Assembly (NCBI GenBank): GCA_032622095.1
Contig: CP136069.1
Span: 39,966,194-40,030,193, forward strand
DNA length: 64,000 nt
Direction of reading: 5' to 3'
DNA from: Siphonodentalium dalli
Lineage: Eukaryota > Mollusca > Scaphopoda > Gadilida > Siphonodentaliidae
Below, piece after piece: positions 35,640 through 48,400 of this stretch. Every line of letters starts with the position of its first letter. Within the stretch, counting starts at the first letter, position 1. Both the position numbers and the translations under genes were made by a program. The notes under the pieces are model-generated. The model saw only the letters and a program-made list of their open reading frames with translations. It was not told the DNA's origin and searched no databases.

Positions 35640-35849
35640 ATGATATCCCATACATGCATGGGGGTGACACTCTCCAAGAAATGGTCATCCCACATCACCA
35701 AAATAGCACAGCAGGCGAATAGTACCCTAGGATTCATTAGAAGAAACCTCAAGAAAGCCCCAGTAAAAAGTATGCAGATGGCATACAAAACCTTAGTGCA
35801 ACCAAAGATCGAATACGCATCAGTTGTCATGAATTCATGCTCTGGCTAA
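35640..35849 (+). pseudogene. LINE reverse-transcriptase C-terminal fragment
   Basis: The frame encodes MGVTLSKKWSSHITKIAQQA, NSTLGFIRRNLKKAP, MAYKTLVQPKIEYAS. This matches the 'LGV-L...W..HI..I..KA...LGF..RNL...A.K.LV.P..EYA' tail of non-LTR (Jockey/RTE-like) reverse transcriptases. Catalytic YxDD and endonuclease are absent; a stop follows at 35847. Confidence 0.82.
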
Positions 35850-35984
35850 TGCCCATAGAGATCATATTCCACAAGCACAAAAGCACAAAACCTGGGAATT
35901 TTTTGAAGTTTTGACAAGGAACCTTATAAAGTTGGAAAAAATTAGTGATGAGCTGATGATCGCTAAAGACAATCGGAATCGGCT

Positions 35985-36195
35985 GATTATGGCACAACGG
36001 ATGACAATCGACATTAATGTCCGTGCCCGATCGGGCAGCATACTGTACCCACGAAAACATACCTGGACAGATGTTGTAATGGGGGGAAGTCGGCATTTTG
36101 CATTCGGATCTATATTCATTGATCTCGTATGAGATTTTTGAGCCTGCCAAACTTTGTATCTGACCGAGTTCTGATTTTTGTCAGAATACCCGGCT
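35985..36195. repeat. Right copy of the ~230-bp inverted repeat
   Basis: Inverse of 34776-35005, with TGGGGGGAAGTCGGCATTTT and TTTTTGTCAGAATACCC. Confidence 0.8.
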
Positions 36196-36199
36196 CACA

Positions 36200-37175
36200 G
36201 CCCCCTATTTTCGCCGCAGCAAGGAATTTTTGGGATATGTTCTGGCGCCATTTGTCTTGGGGTGCCCGAAGATTCCACATTGAATATTCCTAACATGCAT
36301 ATGAATACAGCAGTTTTACATTACTCAAACGTATAGTTATTTTAACTGTGCATGGGTTGAAATACTTCAATTTAGTATTCCATGTAATATGTATAGCCAT
36401 GCAAGGGACGAATACAATATCCCAAAATTTGGGCGCCCCGGCCTATATTTTTCGCCATGCAGAGCAAACAATTTCTGCGACATTTTGTATCGTAGTGTTG
36501 GAAAATATCATGCCTGGTGCCAAGATTTGGGCGCCCGAAGTTTAAACACTGAATATTTCTAGGAAAAATAAATATAGCAATTCTAACAGTGGAGTCAATA
36601 TTTAGACAATTCCATCTATATGTAAAGAGCAAATGAATGATAAACATGAGTCGACTACACTCTAGGTTATACAATGTAATCCGATCATTCGATAGTATGG
36701 AGGTTTGCCTCAGACTATATCGAACCATCAGACCATCGAATGCTCGGACTATAACGCACTGGCAGCAGTATCATCATAAAGAGATTATATAAAGGCACAT
36801 AGGCCATACTACTATGGTATACATGTACCATATACATAGTTGATTTCCGAATAAGTATAGCAATACAATGCTGGTTCGTTTCCAATGGTATATATGCATG
36901 ACATTTAAAATTAGTTGTATCTTCCATTACAATTTGTTTCACCCTAATTGGAACAAATGTGTGACAATAAGACATCTTTAGGTCATGACAAATATGCATC
37001 TGCCATTGCTAAATAAAAAAAGGTCACAAGTCCTTCAAAACATTGGTTTTCATGTGTCGTTATCATCATTAGTCAGTTGATTGGCTGAACATATTTATTA
37101 ATAACCCAAACATCTCCAAAACATATTAATCTACATACAATATTTTTAATTAACATTATGGATGTAACCAGAATG
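36200..37175. other. Intergenic, no gene seen
   Basis: Two partial repeats of TGGGGTGCCCGAAG...CACTGAATATTCCTA (36260, 36525) and a GGGCGCCC word. Open frames at 36372-36999 have no features. Confidence 0.5.
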
Positions 37176-37186
37176 TAGATGAACAG

Positions 37187-37538
37187 TAGGGCTGCAACAA
37201 TACACTTGGTCATGGTACGATACAAATAACGATACATGATCAACAACACTATACATATCATGATAAACTAAATTTTAGTGTTTCCAAATGAATACTGCCT
37301 GAAATATCAGAAACAACAAGTTTATAACTGGAGGTAGAGTTAATTTAAAACTAAAATGGAGTTTAATTGTTGGCTAGATGAGTCAAATATACATAGTATG
37401 CATGTAAACTTGAGAGATAATTGAAGGTTTTGCTTTTTTACACCAGCACATCTTCAGACATTACTTGATTTCCTGTATCGCGATACACATGACATGATAC
37501 GATACGTGTATTGTTTGAAGGTGTATCGTGAAGCCCTA
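37187..37538. mobile_element. hAT-like MITE with 8-bp target duplication
   Basis: Ends TAGGGCTGCAACAATACAC and GTGTATCGTGAAGCCCTA; ATGAACAG is duplicated at 37179-37186 and 37539-37546. CGATACA words near both ends. Confidence 0.9.
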
Positions 37539-37549
37539 ATGAACAGGGG

Positions 37550-38100
37550 ATTAGTTAATCAGTCCGGTGTCAGATATTTATTGGTGAAAAACTGTGTTTA
37601 TACTTATAAAACAAGTACATGATCGGAGTATTATTGGACCACCCATTTGGCTTGCATTGATGACTTACTTTGCTGGTGCAGCATGAGGCTGATGGCTATT
37701 AGGAGTAAACTGAAAAAATCAGCATGGGCAATGGAGGGAATTAAGTGGTTGGATATATGCATTGTGTTGCCAGCCGAAACACCTCTGTACTGGTACCAGA
37801 AGCCAGGATTTTGCGACTATTCACTCTGAATTAAAAACATATTCTCCCATGCACCGGCCCAAACCATAGGCGACCCTGTGGTCATTCCATAGGCATGTCC
37901 TGTGTGCCAAAATCATCATGTCGCCCAGAAAATTCACTATCATTTGCACAGATGTTCAGAAAATAAGTTCATTGTTCAAAGGAGCTTTGATCTTCCATCA
38001 CTAACCCTCCATAGTATACCGTAATTATACTGAATGTTATTGTCACTCCCTCCATATATATAGGCCTAATACAAAGCTACATAAACTGTGCCCAGAACAC
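37550..38100. other. Intergenic, no gene seen
   Basis: No exon signals; a 60-codon frame at 37647 has no support. Confidence 0.45.
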
Positions 38101-38281
38101 AGGAAAACACAGAAGAATGTAGTATACACAAAATTTTCCCAGGGGAGGTCCCCCACCTACGAGAGGGGGGAGGTTAACCCCCTCTCATGCTCTCTCCCAT
38201 GAACAGCTTCGCGTCTCGGATGACTATGCATCATATTTACAGCAAAACATAGCACCCCACCACTGTTCAAATTTTCTGGAT

Positions 38282-38350
38282 CCACCACCGGCGATCCCCA
38301 GTCTGCTAGCACGAGAAACCAGCATGCTATCTCTCAGCTACCGACTTCAT
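38282..38350 (-). repeat. tRNA-like SINE head
   Basis: Minus strand: GTCGGTAGCTGAGAGATAGC, GCTGGTTTCTCGTGCTAGCA, GGGGATCGCCGGTGG. A-box-like start, decayed B box. The relative is at 34585. Confidence 0.5.
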
Positions 38351-38594
38351 AATTTCATTACGCTAGGATGGAATGGGAAAATCTTATCTGTGATGACTCG
38401 GGCCGGAGACAACTTGCCCCAACGGTGATTTTGGGGCGACTTAGGGCCGAGTTTCTCACGTCACGTGTCCAGGGCAATTTGTCCCAGGTGGATACCCATA
38501 ATAATAATAATAATTTTTTTTTAAATGAGTTATTTAATTTGTATTTATAACATATTATATTAAATTTTTCTCACTTTTATTATCAATTCAATTT

Positions 38595-38694
38595 AATCCG
38601 AAAACACTGTGCCAATGCATTCTCTTATGTGAGTCTCCCATATTACCTTGACCTTGTAAGCCAGTGCATTTTGAAAGGATTAATAGGAAGTTTT
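38595..38694. mobile_element. Decayed A1 fragment
   Basis: Left arm AATGCATTCTCTTATGTGAG, then TTACCTTGACCTTGTAAGCC and GAAAGGATTAA. The stems are deleted. Confidence 0.65.
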
Positions 38695-38853
38695 TTGGGT
38701 ACTAATCCGAATAACCCCATGGAATGCATCCAGATATTTGATACAACCTCACTTAATTATAGAGTGAATCAAAAGTGCATTTGTTGGATTTTCTTTTAAA
38801 TTACATGTATTTGATAATTGAATTAAAATGGAGATAAAACCTGTATGATTTAT

Positions 38854-39124
38854 TTTACCCTTTCATGACTGGAGCTGCGCTGGTTCAGCCTCAAAGGTCT
38901 CAATGCATTCTCTTATATATGAGAGTTTCCCATAGGGAGCCTCGCAATAATAAGGCTTGAATATATAAGAGAATGCACTATTTTACAAGATCAAGGTAAA
39001 TATTGTTAGGCCAAGTATTCTCTTATATATGCAAGCTCCATATGGGAGACTCACATATGTAAGAGAATGCATTGGCATAGGGTTTTCAAAAAATTTCAGG
39101 AAGCTCCAGTAATGGAAGGGTTAA
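38854..39124. mobile_element. Two-hairpin TTAA element (A1)
   Basis: Right TTAA at 39121; left is TTTA. Hairpins mildly decayed (one arm duplicated). Lies 244 nt upstream of the first C1orf131 coding exon. Confidence 0.82.
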
Positions 39125-39367
39125 ATTACATGTATTTATAATTGAATTAAATTGGAGATAAACATACCCTACATCATGTAATATTCAAGCATGAAAACAG
39201 CCAGCTCATTCACAAACTGCTCAAAAAGCTTGATATCCTCCAAATATCGTCAATACATTTATTTCCTAATCATCAGTTCTAGGCTACTATATTCGAATGA
39301 GGGTATGTGGTATGGGTATCTCATTTGCCAATTATGTCAATCATTTATAACACTTTTCTTCTTTCAG

Positions 39368-39420
39368 AATCAGCATGAAGAATATTCAACAGGAATGTTT
39401 GGAGAAACTCAATGCTTATG
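39368..39420 (+). CDS. C1orf131: C1orf131 homologue, first coding exon
   Basis: After acceptor TTCTTCTTTCAG it carries ATG at 39375 and encodes MKNIQQECLEKLNAY plus one base of Gly16, with donor GTATGT. The phase fits exon 2 (G|GT GAC). The short helical start ending LNAYGD resembles the family's leucine-rich N-terminus ending in YDFGD. Confidence 0.72.
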
Positions 39421-42400
39421 GTATGTGTACTCAGGGTTCTTTCTGCAAAATTAAAATGCACAGTTGTATAGGTGAAATGTTATAAAGGTTTGAAAATCAT
39501 GACAGAGTTACAGACAGATATTGGGTTTTATATACCATATTTATGTAGGCAGTGGCTCTGTGTGAGTGTTCATTGCTACAGTAATGCTCTAATTAATCGA
39601 CCTCTTAACCACAGCAGAATTATGGGTAACTTTTCAGGATTTAGTCGGAAATATGGCTTGTTGCCATTCATCGGAAAGCTCTCGGCGAGAGTTTTCCGAT
39701 GAATGGCAACAAGCCATATTTCCGACTAAATCCAAGAGCTTTCCGATGAATGGCAACAAGCCATATTTCCGACTAAATCCTGAAAAGTTACCCATAATTC
39801 TGCTCTGGTTATGGAATCGATTAATTAGGGCATTACTGTATCCCTCAAATTGGATCAAGCCATATCAGGTTTCAAACCTGTGCAAACCTTGTCTAGCCCA
39901 GACTGTGATTATGGTATCCACGACCTAAACACCTTGGTTATAGAGACATCCTAAAAGGAAACTCTTTAACTAAAAGTTGAGCTGCGTACAAGTCTGAACG
40001 TGGGTTTGATAGTTCATTCAGAATGGATCCGTTGTTATTAGAACAGCACAATGCACTTCTCCCCGAAAATATTATCTGTGACCATTCGATTACTGGCACT
40101 GGCATATATATAAGATTTATAGAGACACTGGCTCATTATTAGGGTTCATTGTTTCAACAAACATGAACAAATCTCATTTCTAATCAAAATGGCCATGTGT
40201 CAATCACCAATTTGGAATGGCACATTGAGATGTCCCTCTACTCAGATGAAGCTTGAAAATGTTTCCAATTTTTGGCTATGTTGGGGTTTGAACCCACGCC
40301 AATCTCGTCTAATGCAGACTGCGATGATGGTATCCGCGACCTAACTATCTCGGCTATGGGGACATCCAGAGATGAGCTGCATATCAGTACATTGTGCTGT
40401 TCTAAGGGTGGTAGATTATAGCTTGGACGAAGTCAAGTTTAATTTATTGCCATGGGTTGTTGTCCGACAGGCCAAATCCCTCACACGATTGTCAGTAACT
40501 TCATTAGGACCTTTGGGATGATATCTAGATGGGAGCCATTGACTTTCTCTGACATTCGTTAAAAACATTTAAAATTTGAATCTATCGGCACACCTTGCTG
40601 CCCACATTTATTGGAGAAATGATTTAAGAATTTGCAGTCATGTTTAGAATCACCTCTAGATGGGAGCTATCATATTTGAATGATTTTCGATAAAAAACAT
40701 GGCTGCCACCAGCCATCTTGGATTTTAATATTTGCACAAATAAATCCTTCGGCTCACACTGCAGCCAACAATTATCATCCGATTGATCCCAAATTGTACA
40801 CGAATCTTCAGGGTTATTTCTAGATGTGAGCTATCAAATTTGATTGATTTTCAATGAAAAACATCGTTGGCAGCCATCTTGGATTTTACTCTTTTTTTTG
40901 GACTATATACTTCGGTACGCCCTACAGCCATAATTTTTCGTCAGATTCATCCCAATCTTCATATGGATCTTTGGGGTGACATCTAGATGGAAGCTATAAA
41001 AAAATTTCTGAATTTCATTTGACCTTCTTGAATTTTACATTGAATATGTTGGCACACCCTGCAGCCCACACAATGAATAATTTTAATATTTACTGGCATG
41101 TTTGTCGAATCACATCTACAAGAAAGCTATTGAAACATGGCACCTGCAGCCATCTTGGATTTTACTAAATACTTTGGCATGCCCTACAGCTATCAGCTTT
41201 CATCGGTTTGATCCCATAATTTATGTGGCTCTTTGGGTTGACCTCCCAGTGTTACTTGAACATTTCGACTTTCTGCAATCCTTCCATGACTGGAGCTTCC
41301 TGAAATTTTGTGAAAACCCTGTGCCAATGCATTCTCTTGTACCTGGGAGCCTCTCATATATAAGAGAATTCATTGGCCTAACAATATTTATCTTGACCTT
41401 ATAAGCCAGTGCATTCTCTTATATATGTGAGGTAGAGATGGGCGGTACTCGGTATTTACCGTGCGGTATCGGTATCAGCGTAATACCGATTTACCGTACC
41501 GAATCAAAACTAAAAATACCGAATTTTCGGTACTGAAATTATTCATGTGTTGCCCAAATTGTGTGTCTTCGTATTGAGTAAAGTTTCTCAGTAAACAGTT
41601 TTGATTCGGTACTTTAGTTAAAATTACTCTCAGAATTATACAAGTCCATCAGTTTGACAGGCCTTGAGCGAGCAAAAGAAATAAACACTCACAGATGGCT
41701 GACCTAGTTACAGGCCTAACAATCAATGCAGTTGTTAGAATAGATACATACTACACAGTGTATCAAAGAAGCAGTGCTGTGACTAATTAATGCTACATTG
41801 TAACTTCAACAGTGCCACACTGACTGTCACTGTGTAATACTCAGGTGGTGGCAGTCCGTATAGCACGTGGCTTTGGCGACTTCAAAGACACCGACAATGC
41901 AAGCGGCATAAACAGAAATAAGGTCCGATTTCATTTATACAGTGAATCAAATCTACTTTCACTTTCTAAAAATAGAACAGATCCATCAATTGATTAAATT
42001 CTAAGATTTATTTCGGCGTTGCGGCTATTGATTGGGATTTGTGAATTGTGATCACTGATTACTACTCACAATTCTATTCACTCGCGAAAATGTGACGAAA
42101 TTGACACGTATATATATATTGTAGCCATGCAATTATGCAATCTCGTATTCTTTTCAAAAGCGGTGCGACGGCCTGCGTGTACATGTAAATGATCAAAGAG
42201 ATGTGTGAATATCACTTAATTGAATAATTGTGTAGGTCATTGTGTTCCTCATTTAGCTGTTGTCGCGAATGTAGTAAATCCGTGGGCATATTTTCATGTA
42301 TATTGTTCAGTTAAAAACTTGAGTTACCGGGAATTTCTGCTCTGGTTTTGTAATTTAATAGCAATACCGATTACCGTACCGATACCGCGGTAAATCGACG

Positions 42401-45400
42401 AAAATTTACCGATACCGATACCGAGCTTAAAATTTCAATACCGCCCATCTCTAATGTGAGGTTCCCTATAAGAGAATACACTGGCACAAGAACTTAAATG
42501 CCGCAGGAGTGCAGCTCCCATCATGAGAGGGTTAATAGTTAATTAGCAGTTGCTCTCCCGTATATGATTGGATAACAATTTACCAGGAGTCAACACATGC
42601 TTATTTATCAATACCATGAAGATTGCTGCTATTACTGTATCATTTCCTAATCACTTGACAATAATTTACTGCTGTGTGGTTTCAACCTAACATCCTACCA
42701 AACAATGGACAAACATTGCACATTTAATTTACTATACTGGCTAGACCTATTTCACAGTTTTCTTTAATTATTTTTATTCTATTTTTTTTCCATAGTTTTG
42801 GGCAATTTACTTTTGCCAAATGATTTGCCAAATGAAAATATTTTTTGCCAAATTCAAATGCTATCCCTGGTAGTACCATTTTCTGCAAAATTAAGTCTTA
42901 TGTTTCGACACTCGCGGTTTGAACCACTTTTGGTATCGATAGGAAAGCAATTTGTTAATAATTATACTCGCATCTCTATTGTGGTTTATCATACAACAAT
43001 AAACCAATCACAGAACAATAAAATGATAGCAGGGTTGCTTCATCAGAAGGGCACACCACAATATGATTAGCCATGTAAACACCATGGCAATAAATACGGG
43101 TAATCCCTCCGCCCATCGATACTATAGATAATAGTTATCCGATCAATTGCATCTTAAACTAGAGGTGTTAACTTTTCCTAAACCATATAACACCACCAAT
43201 ATAATTATATTGTAAGAGTTTCCTGAAATGAATGGTATTGATTTACCAATATTTGTCAACTGTCTTGAGGAATTAAAAAGTGACTTACCAAATGAAAATA
43301 TTTTTTGCCAAATGTGAATTATTTTTGCCATTGGCAAATTTGGCAAGTGGCAGCGTGAACCCTGGTTTTGGGTCTCTCAATCAGTCAAAACATGGCTAAT
43401 CCATTCATGCAAATTATGGAGTATATATACGCCTCATACTGAAGCAGTGCCTCAACCCTTCCATGACTGGAGCTTCCTGAAATTTTGTGAAAAACCCTGT
43501 GCCAATGCATTCTCTTATATAGGGAGCCTCACATATACAAGAGAATGCATTGGCCTAACAATATTTACCTTGACCTTGTAAGCCAGTTCATTCTCTTATA
43601 TATGCGAGGCTCCCTGTGAGAGACTCGCATATATAAGAGATTGCACTGGCACAGGATCTTTAATGCTGCACCAGCACAGCTCCCATCATTAACCCCATCG
43701 TGAAAGGGTTAAACATTCAAACATATCTTTCAGGTGACAGTGTAATTGGAATGCAGCCCCATAACACAAAGAACAAAAAGAAGAAAAAGAAGAAAAATTC
43801 TAAGATTGTATTTCATCCAGAATCTTCTCATTCATGTTCTGATCTCATAAGTGACGAAGCAAAGCAGAGGCTAAGTGGATTGGGAGTAAAATGTGCAGCT
43901 AAAACTTCATCATCATCATCCGATCAGAAGAAGAGAACAGACATTTCCACATTAACACCAGCTAAGAAGATGGAGCCAGAAGTAATACACTTTATTGATC
44001 CAGCCAAAAGATCCAGAAAGAAACGTGAGGTTGGTGATGAAGTATTAGCAGTTGATTGTCTGTCTGTGCATGCGTCCCAGATTATTTCCGGATGATTACT
44101 GTTAGTTTCAGTTGTTTTGATTGTTTTCAAATTTGGTACATGGATTGCTCCCATGCACATACAGGTAAATTTTGGAATGGTTGACGTCCGCCCATCTTTA
44201 TTGGAGTTATGGTCCTTTGCGACATAGTAATTTGCCGATTATTTTGGTTTCAGGATGATAACTTAAATTTTAGTTATCTGGTTGTTTTAAAATTTGGTAT
44301 ATGGATTACTCGCATAACATTACAGGTCAAGTTTGAATATGGGTGTGGTCCGCCAATTTTTGTCACAGTTATGGTCCTTGTCGACATTGTCCCCCAAAAA
44401 CTTTTATTGGGGGACTACATAATTCAGCCGTGTCTGTCCATCAGGGTGTGCATCCCAGATGGTTTCCGGATGATAACTTTAGTTTCAGTTGTCTGACTGT
44501 TTCCAAATTTAGTATGTGGATTACTCACATGAAAATACAGCTTAATTTCGAATCCGGAGTTATGGTTCTTGCCGATCATTATGGTTTCTGGGTAATAACT
44601 TTATTTTAAAGGCCCACTTTATTTCCGAGTCACCGATTATTTTTTTTATAGTGACTTGATATACGGTTTTAATAACAATCTATGCCATAAAATATGATTA
44701 AAATACTATAATTCATCACTATTTGAAACATCTGTGTCTCAGAAGATGCCCACAGAGAAATAGAAAACTGCTGAAGACTCCCCCCCCCCCTCCCCCTCTG
44801 GCACCCAGAATGCAACAGAATTCAAACTCTATCTTTAATATATAGAGTTATTCCCCCTGCATTGAACAAAATACTGATTTTTACTTCAATCTTGATGACA
44901 AAACACGTTGGCAACTCAACAAAAACAACATGTCCACAGTTTTTTACACCAGATAAGTTTGATAATATAATGTTTTGGAGCTTCCTCTTTCAAATGGTAT
45001 ATAATATGGCATATATTTTATATAAAGTAATCTGGGGATTCGAATATTAAGTGGGCCTTTAAGTTATCTGATTGTTTTCAAATTTGGTATATGGATTACT
45101 CATATGAAAACACAGATCATGATCAACTTTATGTTCGGTCTGCCCATTTTACTGCAGTTATGGTCCTTTTCGACTTATAATTTGAGAATTTGGGCCCAGT
45201 TCGAATCTGGGCTATGTCCGATTAATTAACCGTGACAACTTATAATGTGAGAATACCTCCTTAATTACGTGATTCATAAATAGTTAACATAGATAGTTGG
45301 AAGCAAAGTTTTAATCAATGGTTGTTCCCAGAATCAAATTTATTCATTTCTATAAAAGCCAAATAAAGCCACCTTATTCGGTGGGACATGTGGTGTAGTG

Positions 45401-48400
45401 GCATTTTTATAAGTTATCTTTGATAACATTGGGTGGTACACATTTGATAACAAATACCAAGAAATTTATGTTCCCTATGTTACCCGAGATAACAATTTCC
45501 CAGCTTCAATTTTTTTGTGGTATTCATTGGATCCTCACATTAACCCTTTACCCAACAGAAGGGCCCTGTGCCAATGCATTCTCTTATATATGCGAGTCGA
45601 CCATAGGTCGCCTCGCATATATAAGAGAATGCATTGGCTTAACACATTAAAAATTATAAAATTGTTAAAGAATGTAAGATAAAATGGTAAAAAGTGTTAA
45701 AAAAAAGATTTTTTTTAGGCCAATGCATTCTCTTATATATGCGAGGCGACCTATGGTCGACTCGCATATATAAGAGAATGCATTGGCACAGGGCATAACT
45801 GTAACTATCACAATGTGGTCAAGGAGCCGGTTCCAATGATATCCATATTTGTATGGTTCTATTGAGACAGACCGAAGATATTTTAGGCTGTTGAAGCTTT
45901 ATTTGGCCGATTTTGGCCGGTTTGTTGGGTAAAGGGTTAAATCACACAAATAAGAAGAATTCAGTAACTGACCTGTGGACCAGATGTCAAAACTATTCAA
46001 AACTACCAGTGTAAAGTTAGTTCATGTACCCCAGATGTTGTCTTTAACCCTGCTGTCCCAAGTGACCAGGGACATGGTGATTTGAATGTGGTGTTGTAAC
46101 CAATCAGATTGCTTAATACAACCACAAAAGAATGAGGTCCCCAGAGGGTGAATTTAGCGATGCTGTCCCGCACAGTGGGCTAGCATCACCAAATTCACCC
46201 TCTGGTAACCTCATTCAGCTTAGGCCTCAACTGATATTATTTCCATCTAAGAAGTCAGTTTTATTTATGTTTTGACATCTGTGCGGAAGAGGGACAGTTG
46301 GACACCGAAACAGACAGACATAACAACCATCTCGGACAGCTGGATAGTATGTGCTCTTGTGGAAACACTGTTATATGTTTATGCACATTCCAGGCAATTT
46401 CTCAATCCCATAGTTAATATCTACCTGGTAGTGGAAACAAATGTAATTTTAAAACCTTGGCGATCTTTCAAACTATGCAATATGCTCTCAATATATCGGA
46501 AATTCAACTAATTATACCCCCCATAACGAAGTTAGGGGGGGTATACTGGAATCAACTCGTCCGTCGAGCCGTCCGTCCGTCCGTCCGTGGACACAAATTG
46601 GTCGGGAGTTTTTCTCAGTCGTTTTTTTATCAATTTCCGTGAAACTTGGCAAAGACATTAACCACCATGGGAAGCTGTGCACCTGCGATTATGACGTCTG
46701 TCGGACTTTTTTTGGTGGAGTTATCCCCCCTTTTTCGACTTAGAACATTTTTGCAACATGCATAATTTTGTCCGAGCTTTTATTCCTACATTTTTCAGTC
46801 AATAGGTTTAAGATTAAGGTTAGGGTTGTGCACCTGCAATGGGAACTGTTATTTTATTATTTTAACTGAATGTTTACTGACATGTGAAACATCTTAGTAT
46901 TTTAAAAACACGGGGGGTATCCTTAGTCCCATTGGGACAGTCACACCTCTAGTTATACATGTATTGACACACATACACTTGGTTCTGCCATATATTTACC
47001 CTGTTTAAAGTAGTCACTGGGATCACGAACTCCACTTCCCTGCACATTTATTCTGGCTTACACGTTTATTATGCCCCCCGACCCCCCTTAGGAGGTTCGG
47101 GTCATACAATGTATAGCTGAAGGCTCCGTCCGTTCGTCTGAACATATCACCTTGTGACTCGGGTGTTAATTAGCGGATTTTGTTGTCCTTTGGCGTGGTG
47201 ATAGCACAGGCTGGGGGAAATGATACCCACATACTACAGACTTCGGTCTTCGGCCATTAATTTTTACCGGTTGTGAATTATGTGTGTGTCGGAACATATG
47301 ACTTTGTAACTCAGGTGTTAATAATCGGATTTTGTTGTCCTATGGCATGGTGATAGCACAGCACAGGGAAAGGATAACGACTTACTACAGGTTTCATTTA
47401 TTAATTTTTACCAAATTTATGGCCCTTGTTAGACTTTCAAATTTTTGAAGCCCTTGTTTGATTTGGGAATTTCTGAATTTTGTATCCTGTATGAACACTC
47501 CATCCATACAAATATTTAGTATTGCCCACTCTCTAAACTGAGCATCGGGGGCATATGCCATGCTTGGCATTGCACTTGGCTTGTATAGTTTTATCAGGAT
47601 TTCCACCCTGCACATTTATTTGGGACTGCAGTCACTGCACATTTATTTGGAACACTAAGAGTAATATTATAGAGCTAAATTCAAACATGACATATAATTG
47701 TCCCCACATACACTTGCAACAGGCAATCTGATTGGCTAAATTCACCACATCCTTTGTCGCCTGGGACACCATGCACAAAATATAAGGGGTATGAGAGTAT
47801 GTGAAACATCATTTGCACTCTGTGCTTGATGTCACATGACGTCCGATCCATTGTCAGCAACTGAATTATTGTTATTGATGCGAAGAAATGTGATGATACG
47901 GTGAAAACCATACCAAGCTTGAGGTTTTACGACCATTGTTGTGGGGACAATATTGTTATCTCCATCAACACCATGGGGTACAATGGAGATTTGATAAAAA
48001 AGAGTTTGAAAAATGAATCGACATACAGGTATCAGATCTACATGTACCCCTGATGTTGTCAGAGATAACTTATGTTGTCCACCAATATGTCAGTGCGTCC
48101 AATGATTTCTGGATAATATCTTGAGTAATAATTAATTAACACTAATATTTTGAACGTGAGCTAATTTGCTTGCATTATGCTTCCTGTAGACTTTGAATTT
48201 GCTGACTATTTTTGGTTTCTTGATGATAATGTATCAAATTTTGATTTATTTTGATACATATTGACTGTTTTGGTATTTAATATTATGATTCCACAGTATT
48301 TGACTCTCTTGTTTATTTTTCTATTTCAGATGTTGAAATCGAAGGAGCCTCCAAGGAAAACAGAAGTCCAAACAAAGAATAATTATGCAGGCATTCCATT

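Noticed and set aside
35640-35849. Host gene exon
   Set aside because: The motif order is that of a LINE reverse-transcriptase tail and the frame is isolated and stopped.
43700-43733. ATG at 43700 as start of the C1orf131 protein
   Set aside because: The ATG-type start lies in the transposon end; the real exon starts after the acceptor at 43731-43733, and the upstream exon at 39368 fits in phase.
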